Source of the DNA: Couchioplanes azureus
GTDB lineage: Bacteria > Actinomycetota > Actinomycetes > Mycobacteriales > Micromonosporaceae
NCBI RefSeq assembly: GCF_014648355.1
Contig: NZ_BMQY01000008.1
Location: forward strand, 106,365 to 170,364
Direction: 5' to 3'
DNA length: 64,000 nucleotides
Below, piece by piece: positions 32,747-40,073 of this stretch. Made by a program: the position numbers and the translations under genes. The notes under the pieces are model-generated. The model saw only the letters and a list, made by a program, of their open reading frames with translations. It was not told the origin of the DNA and made no database searches. Numbering within the stretch: the first letter of the stretch is position 1; each line of letters opens with the position of its first letter.

Positions 32747-35461
32747 TCAAAGATATAGACAGAACGGCATGTACTCGGTCAGCACCTCCGGTCGCAGGCC
32801 GAGCCCCGCCACATGGCGGTATCGCTCGTGCAGGGCCTGCACGGGGTCGTAGACGCCGGCTCCGGAGGAGACCGCGGCGCGGCTCGCGGCCAGCAGCGGG
32901 CCCACCGTACGGATCATGGCGCCGTCCTCGACGCTCCACAGCGGCATGCCGATGGCACCCGCGCCGGCGGCGATCAGCGACCGCAGGAAGCCGGAGACCT
33001 CGCCGCTGTCGGTCTTGGCCCCCTGCCCGGCGAGGCAGGCGCCGAGCACGGTCAGCTTGTTGCGGGGCAGCCGCAGCCGCAGCGCCACGTCGTACTGCGT
33101 CAGGTAGGTGCCGTTGAGGTCGAGGTACGGGCCGAGCTGCGCGAACTGCGGGTCGTAGCCGCCGTGGCCGGCGTACACGAAGAACTCGGGTTTGGCCTGC
33201 ATCAGCTGCCGGAAACCCTCGGTGTCCGCGGCGAAGAACCGCCGCACGCCCGACAGGCCCGGGCTGCGCGCGCCCAGCACGATCATGTGCTCCGGCTGCC
33301 ATCCACTGTCCAGGAGCTCCCCGCCCGACACCCCGCGGCGGCCCCCGAGCGCCTCCTCGTCCGCGATCACGATGGCGGCCAGGTCGTCCGCCGTGCTCAC
33401 CGGCTGACGGCGCAGGAAGCTGCGGCCCCGGCTGACGAAGGCCGTCGCGCTGACCGACAGCGACATCGGCAGCCGGGCGGCCAGCGGCACGTCCGCCTCC
33501 GGCGCCCAGGCCAGGTGCAGCGGGATGGCGAAGAGGGCGTCGGTGGGGACCAGCACCAGGTGGCCCGGCTCGGCCGGGTGGCGCACGTGGTCCCAGACCG
33601 GTGCCAGCAGCGTCCGCCAGATCGCCTCGCACTGCGCCCGCGCCGGGGCATGGTCCGTCGTGATCTCCTGCGCCAGGGTCTCCACCTCGGCGTACGGGAT
33701 GCCGGTGACCCGCTGCATGTCGCCGTCGCGGAACACGAAGGCGCCCAGGAACGCGGGTGCGGCCGGCCCGTACGCGAAGTAGCGCACCACGCAGGTGTCC
33801 GGATTGTTCACCGTGAACATCCGCACCCGGTGCGCGATCTCGGCGTCCGCCGGGGTGCCCTCGATCGGGTGCTGGAGGAAAGCCTCCTCGAACTCCGTCT
33901 CCCGGCGGGCCAGCTCGGACCGGTCCGCCGACCGGACGTCGCCGCCCGCCCGGCGTACCGCGCCGCGGCGGACCACCGTGCGCCGCCGCCCCGGCCCCGC
34001 GACGGCCAACGCGGCATCCGCCTCCGGGCCCCGCTCGGCCGCCATCGCCGCCTCCGCGGCCGCCGGGATCTCCCACTTCGCCGGCTCGGCGGACACCCGC
34101 GGCAGCGGCGGCAGCTCGGGCATGGCGGCGGTGGAGAGCATGTCGAGCAGCTCGCGGGCGGACGAGGCCTCCACCAGGCCGAACGCCTCCTCCGCGCGCG
34201 CGGTGCCGGCCTCGCCGGTGGCGGCCGACGACGCGATGCGGTCGGCGATCCGCTCCAGGAAGCTCGGCCGGATCGTGCGGGAGTACGCCTGCTTGTAGGC
34301 CGGCATCGCCACCACCCGGCGGACGGACTCCGCCATCAGGAACCGCTTCTCCGCCACGTCGTCGGTCAGCCGGATCCGCTCGGCGTCGTCCAGGCCCCCG
34401 GCGACCTCGGCCACCGCGGCGGCGTACTGGTCCATCGTGATGGCGGCGACGTGGATGTCGAGCCCGGTGCTGCCGTGCGCCCGCGCGGCGCTGATCAGCT
34501 CCTCCATGAGCGTACGCAGCTCGCGGACGCTCTCCATGCCGCGTTTGCGGATCGCGAGGTGCTGGCGCGCGATCAGGCGCCCGCGGACGTACGGGCCCTG
34601 CGCGAGCCGGTGGAACAGCTCCGGAGCGCGCTCGGGGTCCAGCAGCGCCTGGTGGTTGAGCGACTGGTAGATGCGGAAGTGGTCGCCGAGCGCCTGGGAG
34701 ATCCGGATCGACTCCTCGGAGACGGCGAGGGACTGCCGCGCGTCGTCCGGGGACTTGTCGCGTACGGATTTGTCCTTGAGCGCCAGGGCCAGGTTGTGCA
34801 GCACGCTTGAGTAGCCGCGCAGGTACTCCCGATGCTGGATCGGGGCGTCGCGATCGATGTCGCCGGTCGCCACGCCGTGCTCGGCGGCGTCGCGCAGGAT
34901 CCGCTCCCGTTCCGCGGTGAGGGACTCGATCAGCGTCTCGATGTGCGGGGCGCCGCTCTGCCGCGACTCCTCGTACCGGCCGCGGTGCACGTTGCTGCGC
35001 ATGTCGGGCAGGCACCACCAGAGCCGGTGCCGCCCGGCGACGGACACGGCGGTCTCGAAAGCGATCCGGGCCCGGGTGTAGCCGCCCAGGCGGTACCGGA
35101 TCTTGCCGGTCATGTCCTGCCAGCGCGCGGTCACGTAGGCCAGGAAGCCCCCGGCGTGCGGATCGGCCCGGACCACGTCCAGCAGCGCCGCGGCGTCGTC
35201 CGCGGACGCCTCGATCATGCGCAGCGCGGCCCAGTGGTCGTAGACCATGTCGGACCGGACGATGTCGCACCAGTGCGCGCCGACGCGCCGGGCGACCGCC
35301 GGCAGGTCGTGCGACGAGACGGGGCGGAACGCCTCCACCATGCGCAGCACACCGAGCGCGTACTCGTGGCGCAGCGGGATGTCGAAGTCCACGTCGTAGC
35401 GCAGGATCAGGTCGTCGATGTGGAACTTGTCGGCGAAGTCCTTGATGCGATCGCTGTACAC
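32747..35461 (-). CDS. CHAT-domain caspase-like protease with helical repeats (CATRA core)
   Basis: A protein of about 904 residues. The C-terminal CHAT peptidase domain has the catalytic pair His766 in FFVYAGHGG and Cys809 in LGACLAGQGAKTDSGEVSGF, 43 residues apart as in caspases, and ends EYMPFCLYL. The first 500 residues are alpha-helical repeats of TPR character (HNLALALKDKSV, LAVSEESIRISQALGDHFRIYQSLNHQAL). Such proteases are kept inactive until a trigger is sensed and then cleave a partner. I prefer the GTG at 35461, which has GAGG at good spacing; GTG 35467 and TTG 35512 are alternatives, but a -10 element at 35511-35516 argues against the latter. Confidence 0.85.
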   Translation of the reverse strand: MYSDRIKDFADKFHIDDLILRYDVDFDIPLRHEYALGVLRMVEAFRPVSSHDLPAVARRVGAHWCDIVRSDMVYDHWAALRMIEASADDAAALLDVVRADPHAGGFLAYVTARWQDMTGKIRYRLGGYTRARIAFETAVSVAGRHRLWWCLPDMRSNVHRGRYEESRQSGAPHIETLIESLTAERERILRDAAEHGVATGDIDRDAPIQHREYLRGYSSVLHNLALALKDKSVRDKSPDDARQSLAVSEESIRISQALGDHFRIYQSLNHQALLDPERAPELFHRLAQGPYVRGRLIARQHLAIRKRGMESVRELRTLMEELISAARAHGSTGLDIHVAAITMDQYAAAVAEVAGGLDDAERIRLTDDVAEKRFLMAESVRRVVAMPAYKQAYSRTIRPSFLERIADRIASSAATGEAGTARAEEAFGLVEASSARELLDMLSTAAMPELPPLPRVSAEPAKWEIPAAAEAAMAAERGPEADAALAVAGPGRRRTVVRRGAVRRAGGDVRSADRSELARRETEFEEAFLQHPIEGTPADAEIAHRVRMFTVNNPDTCVVRYFAYGPAAPAFLGAFVFRDGDMQRVTGIPYAEVETLAQEITTDHAPARAQCEAIWRTLLAPVWDHVRHPAEPGHLVLVPTDALFAIPLHLAWAPEADVPLAARLPMSLSVSATAFVSRGRSFLRRQPVSTADDLAAIVIADEEALGGRRGVSGGELLDSGWQPEHMIVLGARSPGLSGVRRFFAADTEGFRQLMQAKPEFFVYAGHGGYDPQFAQLGPYLDLNGTYLTQYDVALRLRLPRNKLTVLGACLAGQGAKTDSGEVSGFLRSLIAAGAGAIGMPLWSVEDGAMIRTVGPLLAASRAAVSSGAGVYDPVQALHERYRHVAGLGLRPEVLTEYMPFCLYL

Positions 35462-35510
35462 GCCCACCTCGCGTCGCCATGGGGGACCGGTCGGTGTCTC
35501 CTGCCCCGCC

Positions 35511-35516
35511 AACCTA
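35511..35516 (-). promoter_or_regulatory. Possible -10 element of the CATRA operon
   Basis: TAGGTT on the minus strand, just after the inverted repeat GCGAGG-CGGA-CCTCGC (35517-35532). Transcription from it would start near 35504, which fits the downstream GTG starts and not the TTG at 35512. Confidence 0.35.
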
Positions 35517-35604
35517 GCGAGGCGGACCTCGCCGCCTGAAGGGACGGACGTCCATATTCACCCGTCCGGTCGGTTCGTCCGCCCGCCGGGCGCGATCGAT
35601 CGGC

Positions 35605-35610
35605 TAGCGT
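35605..35610 (+). promoter_or_regulatory. Possible -10 element of the Nudix gene
   Basis: TAGCGT lies 30 bases upstream of the GTG at 35641. The divergent region also holds a GGACGTCC palindrome around 35545 and repeated CGTCC motifs. No clear -35 element. Confidence 0.3.
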
Positions 35611-35640
35611 GACCATGAGCCCAGACACGGGAGGCACGCG

Positions 35641-36387
35641 GTGGACGAGAGCTTTCGCCGGTCGACGTACGCCAGCCTGCGCGAGTCCTTTCCGGAGCTG
35701 TTCGTGAACCCGCCCGGCGCGGCGTTCGAGATCCTCACCGAGCCGGCGGAGGTCGAGGCGGCCGAGCGGGCCCAGGCCGCCGACCTGGCCAGGGCCGGCA
35801 TGCCCGCCAGCATGGCCGAGACCGGCGTGGTCTTCGCCGACCCGTACACCACGATCGTGCGCGACGCGGTCCGGACCAGGTCGGGCAGGTACGGCACCTA
35901 CGGGCGCACGATCAGCCCGGGCAACGCGTCCGGCGTCGTGGTGCTGCCGCGGGTGGCGGAGGGCATCGTGCTGCTGCACCACTTCCGGCACAGCACCCGC
36001 AGCTGGCACCTCGAGATCCCGCGGGGCTTCGGCACGCCGGGCGTCGCCGACCCGGTCGAGGACGCCCGGCGCGAGCTGCGCGAGGAGATCGGCGTCGCCG
36101 CCGCCGCCGTCCACGACCTGGGCAGCTACTACCCGGACACCGGCGCGACCACCACCGCGGTGCGGCTGTTCCTGGCCGAGGTCACCAAGACGCCGTCCGC
36201 GGCGGACGCGGAGGAGGGCATCGACGCCATCCGGATCGTCACGCCGGACGAGCTCGCGTCGCTGATCGCCGACGCGACGATCAGCGACGGCTACACCATC
36301 GCCGCCTACACCCGTGCCGTCCTGCGCGGCCTGCTGCCGGGGGCCACCGACGGCGGGCGGCGTCTCCCGGGGGCGCGGGAGCGGTGA
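35641..36387 (+). CDS. Nudix hydrolase with atypical Nudix box
   Basis: A 248-residue Nudix-fold protein; the family cleaves nucleoside diphosphates linked to other groups. The box reads GFGTPGVADPVEDARRELREEIGV: the REL-EE-G core with the metal-binding glutamates is intact, but the segment before it is one residue longer than the usual G-x5-E-x7-RE and lacks the first Glu. A long N-terminal extension (residues 1-85) is helical. GTG start with GGGAGG upstream. It is divergent from the CATRA operon and coupled (GTGA) to a membrane protein. A link to nucleotide signalling in that system is possible but unproven. Confidence 0.82.
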   Translation: MDESFRRSTYASLRESFPELFVNPPGAAFEILTEPAEVEAAERAQAADLARAGMPASMAETGVVFADPYTTIVRDAVRTRSGRYGTYGRTISPGNASGVVVLPRVAEGIVLLHHFRHSTRSWHLEIPRGFGTPGVADPVEDARRELREEIGVAAAAVHDLGSYYPDTGATTTAVRLFLAEVTKTPSAADAEEGIDAIRIVTPDELASLIADATISDGYTIAAYTRAVLRGLLPGATDGGRRLPGARER

Positions 36388-37016
36388 CCGATCCGTCCGT
36401 CGCGTCCGGACCCGCCAAGGACCTGCTGATCGCCGAGTTCGGCAATCTGCGGCAGGAACAGTTCAGCCGGACCAACGTGCAACAGGCGATCGCCGGGCTC
36501 AACTTCACGACCGCGATGGCCCTCGGCGGCGTGGCGGCGAGCCAGTTCGCGGCCGGCACCGCGGCGTCGCTGCTGACGGCCGCCATGCTTCTCGCCATCG
36601 TGCCGACCGCGAGCATCATCTTCGGGATCGCGTACTACGAGCAGCACCGCAGCATCCTGATGATCGGCGAGTACATCCATGACGTCCTCGCACCTCAGGC
36701 GAAGATGCTCGCCGGCGGGGACACCTTCCAGTGGGAGGACTTCATCAGGACGTACGAGCGCGGTTCCAGCTTCACCGCGTCCATCCTGGTGGGAACGCCG
36801 ATCCTGATCTACGGGACGAGCCTGCTGTCCCTGGTGGCGTCCGCGCCCCTGGTCCTCGTCCGTCTCGGCCATCCCTGGCTCGTCGTCACCTGGGTCGCCG
36901 AGCTCGCCGCCACGGTGGCGCTGATCGCCGCGTGGATCCTCCGCAGGGGTGGACACCTGAGGCCCCTGTGGGCCACGGCGAGGGTCAGCGGACGAGCCGG
37001 TCGACGAACGCCGTGA
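36384..37016 (+). CDS. Four-helix membrane protein coupled to the Nudix gene
   Basis: A 210-residue protein with two pairs of membrane helices: about residues 42-82 (TTAMALGGVAASQFAAGTAA, then LLTAAMLLAIVPTASIIFGIAYY) and about 131-185 (SILVGTPILIYGTSLLSLVA, then LVVTWVAELAATVALIAAWIL). A soluble segment with EQHRSILMIGEYIHDVLAPQ lies between the pairs. The layout resembles small sensor or effector membrane proteins of unknown role. The GTG start overlaps the Nudix stop. Its 3' end overlaps the convergent TetR gene by 32 bases. I cannot assign a family. Confidence 0.72.
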   Translation: MTDPSVASGPAKDLLIAEFGNLRQEQFSRTNVQQAIAGLNFTTAMALGGVAASQFAAGTAASLLTAAMLLAIVPTASIIFGIAYYEQHRSILMIGEYIHDVLAPQAKMLAGGDTFQWEDFIRTYERGSSFTASILVGTPILIYGTSLLSLVASAPLVLVRLGHPWLVVTWVAELAATVALIAAWILRRGGHLRPLWATARVSGRAGRRTP

Positions 37017-37551
37017 CGGCGTCGTCGGGGGAGAGGTCGGCACCGATCGAGGTCGTCAGCAGGTCGAGCAGCAGGCCGTCCATGGCGTAGTGCAGCAGCG
37101 CGATTTCGGCCGCCCCGCCGGGCAGCCCGGTGGTCTCGTGGAAGGCGACGTCGTCGCGGTAGTGGCGGCGCAGCGTCCCGCCGAGGATCTCGGCGAGCCC
37201 GGGGCGGCGGGCCGCCTCCAGGCGCAGCTCGATGAGTGCCCGGGTCAGCTCGGGATGCGCGGTGGTGCGCTCCAGGATGTACCGCAGGTAGTCGACGAAC
37301 AGCTCGCGGCCCGGCTCCCGGGTGGCGAGCCCGGCGAGCACCGCCTCGTCCGGTGCGAACCGCTCCATGATCCGCTCGCCCAGGGCGCCGAGCAGGGCGT
37401 CGCGGGAGCGGAAGTAGTTCGACGCCGTGCCGACGGGTACGGCCGCCTCGGCGTCCACGGCGCGGTGGGTGAGGCCGCGGGCGCCGGACTCGGCGAGCAC
37501 GCGCAGCCCGGCGTCGGCCAGCAGCCGGCGGCGCTCCGGATTCTTTGCCAC
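36985..37551 (-). CDS. TetR-family repressor (leaderless)
   Basis: A 188-residue regulator with the HTH LLADAGLRVLAESGARGLTHRAVDAEAAVPVGTASNYFRSRDALL in the first 55 residues and a helical C-terminal domain typical of the TetR_C_33-like group. The GTG at 37551 has no ribosome-binding site; instead TAGCCT lies exactly six bases upstream, so the message is probably leaderless. It is divergent from the RibD-C reductase gene, and two perfect inverted repeats lie between them. It probably represses the reductase and itself. Confidence 0.87.
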   Translation of the reverse strand: MAKNPERRRLLADAGLRVLAESGARGLTHRAVDAEAAVPVGTASNYFRSRDALLGALGERIMERFAPDEAVLAGLATREPGRELFVDYLRYILERTTAHPELTRALIELRLEAARRPGLAEILGGTLRRHYRDDVAFHETTGLPGGAAEIALLHYAMDGLLLDLLTTSIGADLSPDDAVTAFVDRLVR

Positions 37552-37557
37552 GGAAAG

Positions 37558-37563
37558 AGGCTA
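37558..37563 (-). promoter_or_regulatory. -10 element for leaderless TetR transcript
   Basis: TAGCCT on the minus strand with six bases to the GTG start codon at 37551. Confidence 0.5.
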
Positions 37564-37572
37564 GCACTGACC

Positions 37573-37616
37573 ACTACAGCTGATGTAGTTTCAACCACGA
37601 CAACGATAGTGGTTGA
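37573..37616. promoter_or_regulatory. Double inverted-repeat operator between TetR and reductase genes
   Basis: Two perfect inverted repeats: ACTACA-N5-TGTAGT (37573-37589) and TCAACCAC-N10-GTGGTTGA (37591-37616). They fill most of the 77-base divergent region and overlap where both promoters must be, as expected of a TetR operator. Confidence 0.6.
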
Positions 37617-37628
37617 TGGGGAGTCCAG

Positions 37629-38216
37629 ATGCGAAAGCTCGTGTACTACGTGGCCGCCACCCTCGACGGTTTCATCGCCGCACCGGACGGGAGCTGGGAG
37701 TTCTTCGGGCCGGTGGATCCGGAGCTGGGAGCGTTCATCACTGCGCGCTTTCCGGAGACCCTGCCCACCGCCGTGCGGGAGCAGTCCGGCATCACCGCGC
37801 CGCACCAGGCCTTCGACACCGTGGTCATGGGGCGCGGCACCTACGAGCCCGCGCTGGCGGCCGGTGTCACCAGCCCGTACGCCCACCTGCGCCAGTACGT
37901 GTTCTCCCGGACGCTGGACCCGGCCACCGACCCGGCGGTGACCGTCGTCGCCGGCGACCCGGTGTCCTACCTGCGCGAGCTGAAGCAGCAGCCCGGCATG
38001 GACATCTGGCTGTGCGGCGGCGGCGCGTTCGCCGCCGCCGTCCGGGCGGAGATCGACGAGTTCGTGGTCAAGCTCAACCCGGTGCTCGCCGGGGGAGGCG
38101 TCCCGCTCGTCGGCGGCCCGTTCGATCCGCGGCGACTGACGCTGCTCGAGGCGACCCCGGTCGGCAAGAGCGGGATCGTGGTCCTGCGCTACTGCGCGGA
38201 CCGTGATCGCCCCTAA
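37629..38216 (+). CDS. Dihydrofolate reductase/RibD C-terminal family reductase
   Basis: A 195-residue NADPH-dependent reductase-fold protein (RibD_C). Seen: the N-terminal YYVAATLDGFIAAPDG, FDTVVMGRGTYEPAL (about residue 65), and the nucleotide-binding DIWLCGGGAFAAAVR (about residue 125), ending IVVLRY. The family is broad and includes the riboflavin-pathway reductase and many stand-alone enzymes of unknown substrate. GGGGAG lies at the right distance before the ATG. Expression is probably controlled by the adjacent TetR, so an inducible detoxifying or resistance role is plausible (inference). Confidence 0.85.
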   Translation: MRKLVYYVAATLDGFIAAPDGSWEFFGPVDPELGAFITARFPETLPTAVREQSGITAPHQAFDTVVMGRGTYEPALAAGVTSPYAHLRQYVFSRTLDPATDPAVTVVAGDPVSYLRELKQQPGMDIWLCGGGAFAAAVRAEIDEFVVKLNPVLAGGGVPLVGGPFDPRRLTLLEATPVGKSGIVVLRYCADRDRP

Positions 38217-38436
38217 AGCATATCGAGGCTGTTGATCTTCAGGCGAGCCCGGAGCGCCGGATTCGCGTTCTCCCTCAATCTTGCGGCTGCCCGCTGGTGC
38301 GTGCCGCCTCCCTGGCCCACATTGGTCGCCGCGGCCACCGCCGCTCGTCCAGGGAGGAGCTCGTATCACCGACGCGAAGGCAGCACCGCAGCGTCCCGCA
38401 GCCGAGAACACTCACGGGGGAGAGTTCCGTTTGTCG
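38217..38436. other. Non-coding stretch after the reductase gene
   Basis: No supported gene. Together with the following small frame, 428 bases separate the reductase from cbbX. The left end is mildly AT-rich (GCATATCGAGGCTGTTGATC) and no clear terminator is seen directly after the reductase. Confidence 0.5.
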
Positions 38437-38598
38437 ATGACCACTGTGACCGTATGGGACGACATCGTCGCCGTCCTGAGCGCCTGGGGCGCACCGATGC
38501 GACCGCCGGGCGCCGGCCGGTCCGGATCGCCGGCCGTTCCGTCGCGTCAGACCGTCCTGCACGTCAGGCGGAGAGAAGAGCACCGGTTGTACCGGTGA
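38437..38598 (+). CDS. Possible 53-residue protein
   Basis: A short frame starting MTTVTVWDDIVAVLSAWGAP and ending in a basic tail (RRREEHRLYR). GGGGGAGAG lies 11 bases before the ATG (a TTG six bases upstream is an alternative), and a strong hairpin follows the stop by 6 bases, so the region is probably transcribed. No family is recognised and the protein is too short for codon bias to be decisive. It could equally be the tail of a non-coding transcript. Confidence 0.35.
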   Translation: MTTVTVWDDIVAVLSAWGAPMRPPGAGRSGSPAVPSRQTVLHVRRREEHRLYR

Positions 38599-38604
38599 CC
38601 CGAG

Positions 38605-38641
38605 GTCGTGCGGGCGCCCTGTGCCGGGGCGCCCGCACGAC
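38605..38641. terminator. Strong hairpin terminator before cbbX end
   Basis: Perfect 15-bp inverted repeat (GTCGTGCGGGCGCCC and complement) with a 7-base loop, between the short plus-strand frame and the end of the minus-strand cbb operon at 38645; likely bidirectional. Confidence 0.75.
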
Positions 38642-38644
38642 GGC

Positions 38645-39628
38645 TCAGCCCCGGTCCGGCGGATCCGTGAACACCCGGCTGCGCCGGACGTCCTCCTCGG
38701 TGATCAGCATCAGGTCGTCGCGGCCGACCTGGCCGGAGAGCGCGACCAGCCGGTTGGCCTGCCGGAGGCGGGCCCGTTCCAGGGCGTTGCGGACGCTGCG
38801 CGCGTTCGCGAAGCGCGGCATCGTCCGCCGGCGGTCGAGGTACTCGCGGAACGCCTCCCGGGCGCCCTCGGTGAAGCGGTAGGCGTCCCGGGTGAGCATC
38901 AGCTCGGCGATCTCGGCCAGTTCGTCCGTGGCGTAGTCCTCGAACTGGATGTGGTGCGACACCCGCGAGCTCAGGCCGGGGTTGGAGGAGAAGAACGTCT
39001 CCATCCGGTCCTCGTAACCGGCGAAGATCACCACCAGCGAGGCGCGGGCCGACTCCATCTCCTGCAGCAGGATCTCGATCGCCTCCTGCCCGTAGTCGCG
39101 TTCGTTGTCCGGGCGGTACAGGTAGTAGGCCTCGTCGATGAACAAGACGCCGCCGGCCGCCCTGGCCAGCGCCTCCTTGGTCTTGGGGGCGGTGTGGCCG
39201 ATGAACTGGCCGACCAGGTCGTCGCGGGTGACCGGGTGCACCCGCGGCGCGCGCAGATAGCCCAGGGCGTGCAGGATCTCGGCCATCCGCAGCGCGACGG
39301 TGGTCTTGCCGGTGCCCGGCCCGCCCGCGAAGCTCATGTGCAGCGAGGGCCTGCTGGCCTCCAGGCCGAACCGCGCGCGTGCCCGGTCCACCATCAGCAG
39401 CGCCGCGATCTCCCGGATCCGCCGCTTCACGCCGGCGAGCCCGACCAGCTCCGCGTCGACGGCGGCGAGCACGGCCCGGACCCGGGCGGCGGCCTCGTCC
39501 GCCTGCATGTCCACCTTCGCCTCGGGGCCGAGGAGCGGCTCCGGCGGCGCCTCCGCCGGAGCGGGGGCGCCGCTCGCGGGGGCGGCCCCCGGCCGGTACA
39601 TCGAGAAGCCGGTTGCGGAGGCGCTCAC
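38645..39628 (-). CDS. cbbX: RuBisCO activase CbbX (AAA+ ATPase)
   Basis: A 327-residue AAA+ ATPase of the CbxX/CfqX type, which remodels inhibited red-type RuBisCO so that bound sugar phosphates leave. Walker A is GGPGTGKTTVALRMAEIL (about residue 98), Walker B is GGVLFIDEAYYLY (about residue 158), then LVVIFAGYEDRM, sensor and arginine-finger region LSSRVSHHIQF, and a helical lid. The N-terminal 50 residues are Ala/Pro-rich and look disordered, an extension beyond the common CbbX length. The GTG at 39628 overlaps the cbbS stop (GTGA); the next possible start is the ATG of MYRPG nine codons in. Confidence 0.9.
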   Translation of the reverse strand: MSASATGFSMYRPGAAPASGAPAPAEAPPEPLLGPEAKVDMQADEAAARVRAVLAAVDAELVGLAGVKRRIREIAALLMVDRARARFGLEASRPSLHMSFAGGPGTGKTTVALRMAEILHALGYLRAPRVHPVTRDDLVGQFIGHTAPKTKEALARAAGGVLFIDEAYYLYRPDNERDYGQEAIEILLQEMESARASLVVIFAGYEDRMETFFSSNPGLSSRVSHHIQFEDYATDELAEIAELMLTRDAYRFTEGAREAFREYLDRRRTMPRFANARSVRNALERARLRQANRLVALSGQVGRDDLMLITEEDVRRSRVFTDPPDRG

Positions 39629-40065
39629 CGCGACCCGTCTCCGCCGCGGCCGTAGCGGGCGCCGGCCGGTGCCTCCGTGGCGTAGGAATGCACGCTGTAC
39701 CGCTGCACCCGGTTGCTGTCCTCGGTGCGGTCCAGGCGGAAGCCGGGCTCCTCGGCCGGGCGCTGCACCACGAAGCTCAGCGCGGTGGTCTGCCGGCCGA
39801 GCCGCGCGTCGTACGCCAGGACCCGGACGTAGTGACCGGGGAAGGTGGCCCGGCACTCGTTGATCTCGCGCAGCACGCCGTCGGGTTCGGCCAGGTCGAA
39901 CATCGGCAGGCCCCACATCTCCCAGTAGACGTTGCGGGGGTGCGGATCGTCGGTGTACTCCACCGAGATCGGCCAGCCGTTCAGCAGCGCGTAGCGGACC
40001 TGCGCGGCGATCTCGTCGTCGGTCAGCTCCGGCAGGTAGGAAAACGCTCCATGGCGCAGGTACAT
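39625..40065 (-). CDS. cbbS: RuBisCO small subunit
   Basis: A 146-residue form I small subunit. It opens GAFSYLPELTDDEIAAQVRYAL and has the conserved WPISVEYTDDPHPRNVYWEMWGLPMF and the C-terminal strand FVVQRPAEEPGFRL. The length and the C-terminal extension after residue 110 are typical of red-type (IC/ID) small subunits, whose extra beta-hairpin seals the hexadecamer. AGGAG precedes the ATG; it sits 8 bases after cbbL. The last 25 residues (SYATEAPAGARYGRGGDGS) are loose and low-complexity. Confidence 0.93.
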   Translation of the reverse strand: MYLRHGAFSYLPELTDDEIAAQVRYALLNGWPISVEYTDDPHPRNVYWEMWGLPMFDLAEPDGVLREINECRATFPGHYVRVLAYDARLGRQTTALSFVVQRPAEEPGFRLDRTEDSNRVQRYSVHSYATEAPAGARYGRGGDGSR

Positions 40066-40073
40066 GTCGGCTC

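Noticed and set aside
32721..35480. A minus-strand reading frame of over 1000 codons overlapping the CHAT gene in another frame
   Set aside because: Its translation is Arg/Gly-rich shadow sequence with no domain. The CHAT frame has the protease motifs. Only the last 107 codons (32397-32720) are a real gene.
35510..35512. TTG start for the CHAT protein
   Set aside because: A TAGGTT -10 element covers this codon, so the transcript would begin after it; GTG codons at 35467 and 35461 follow a good ribosome-binding site.
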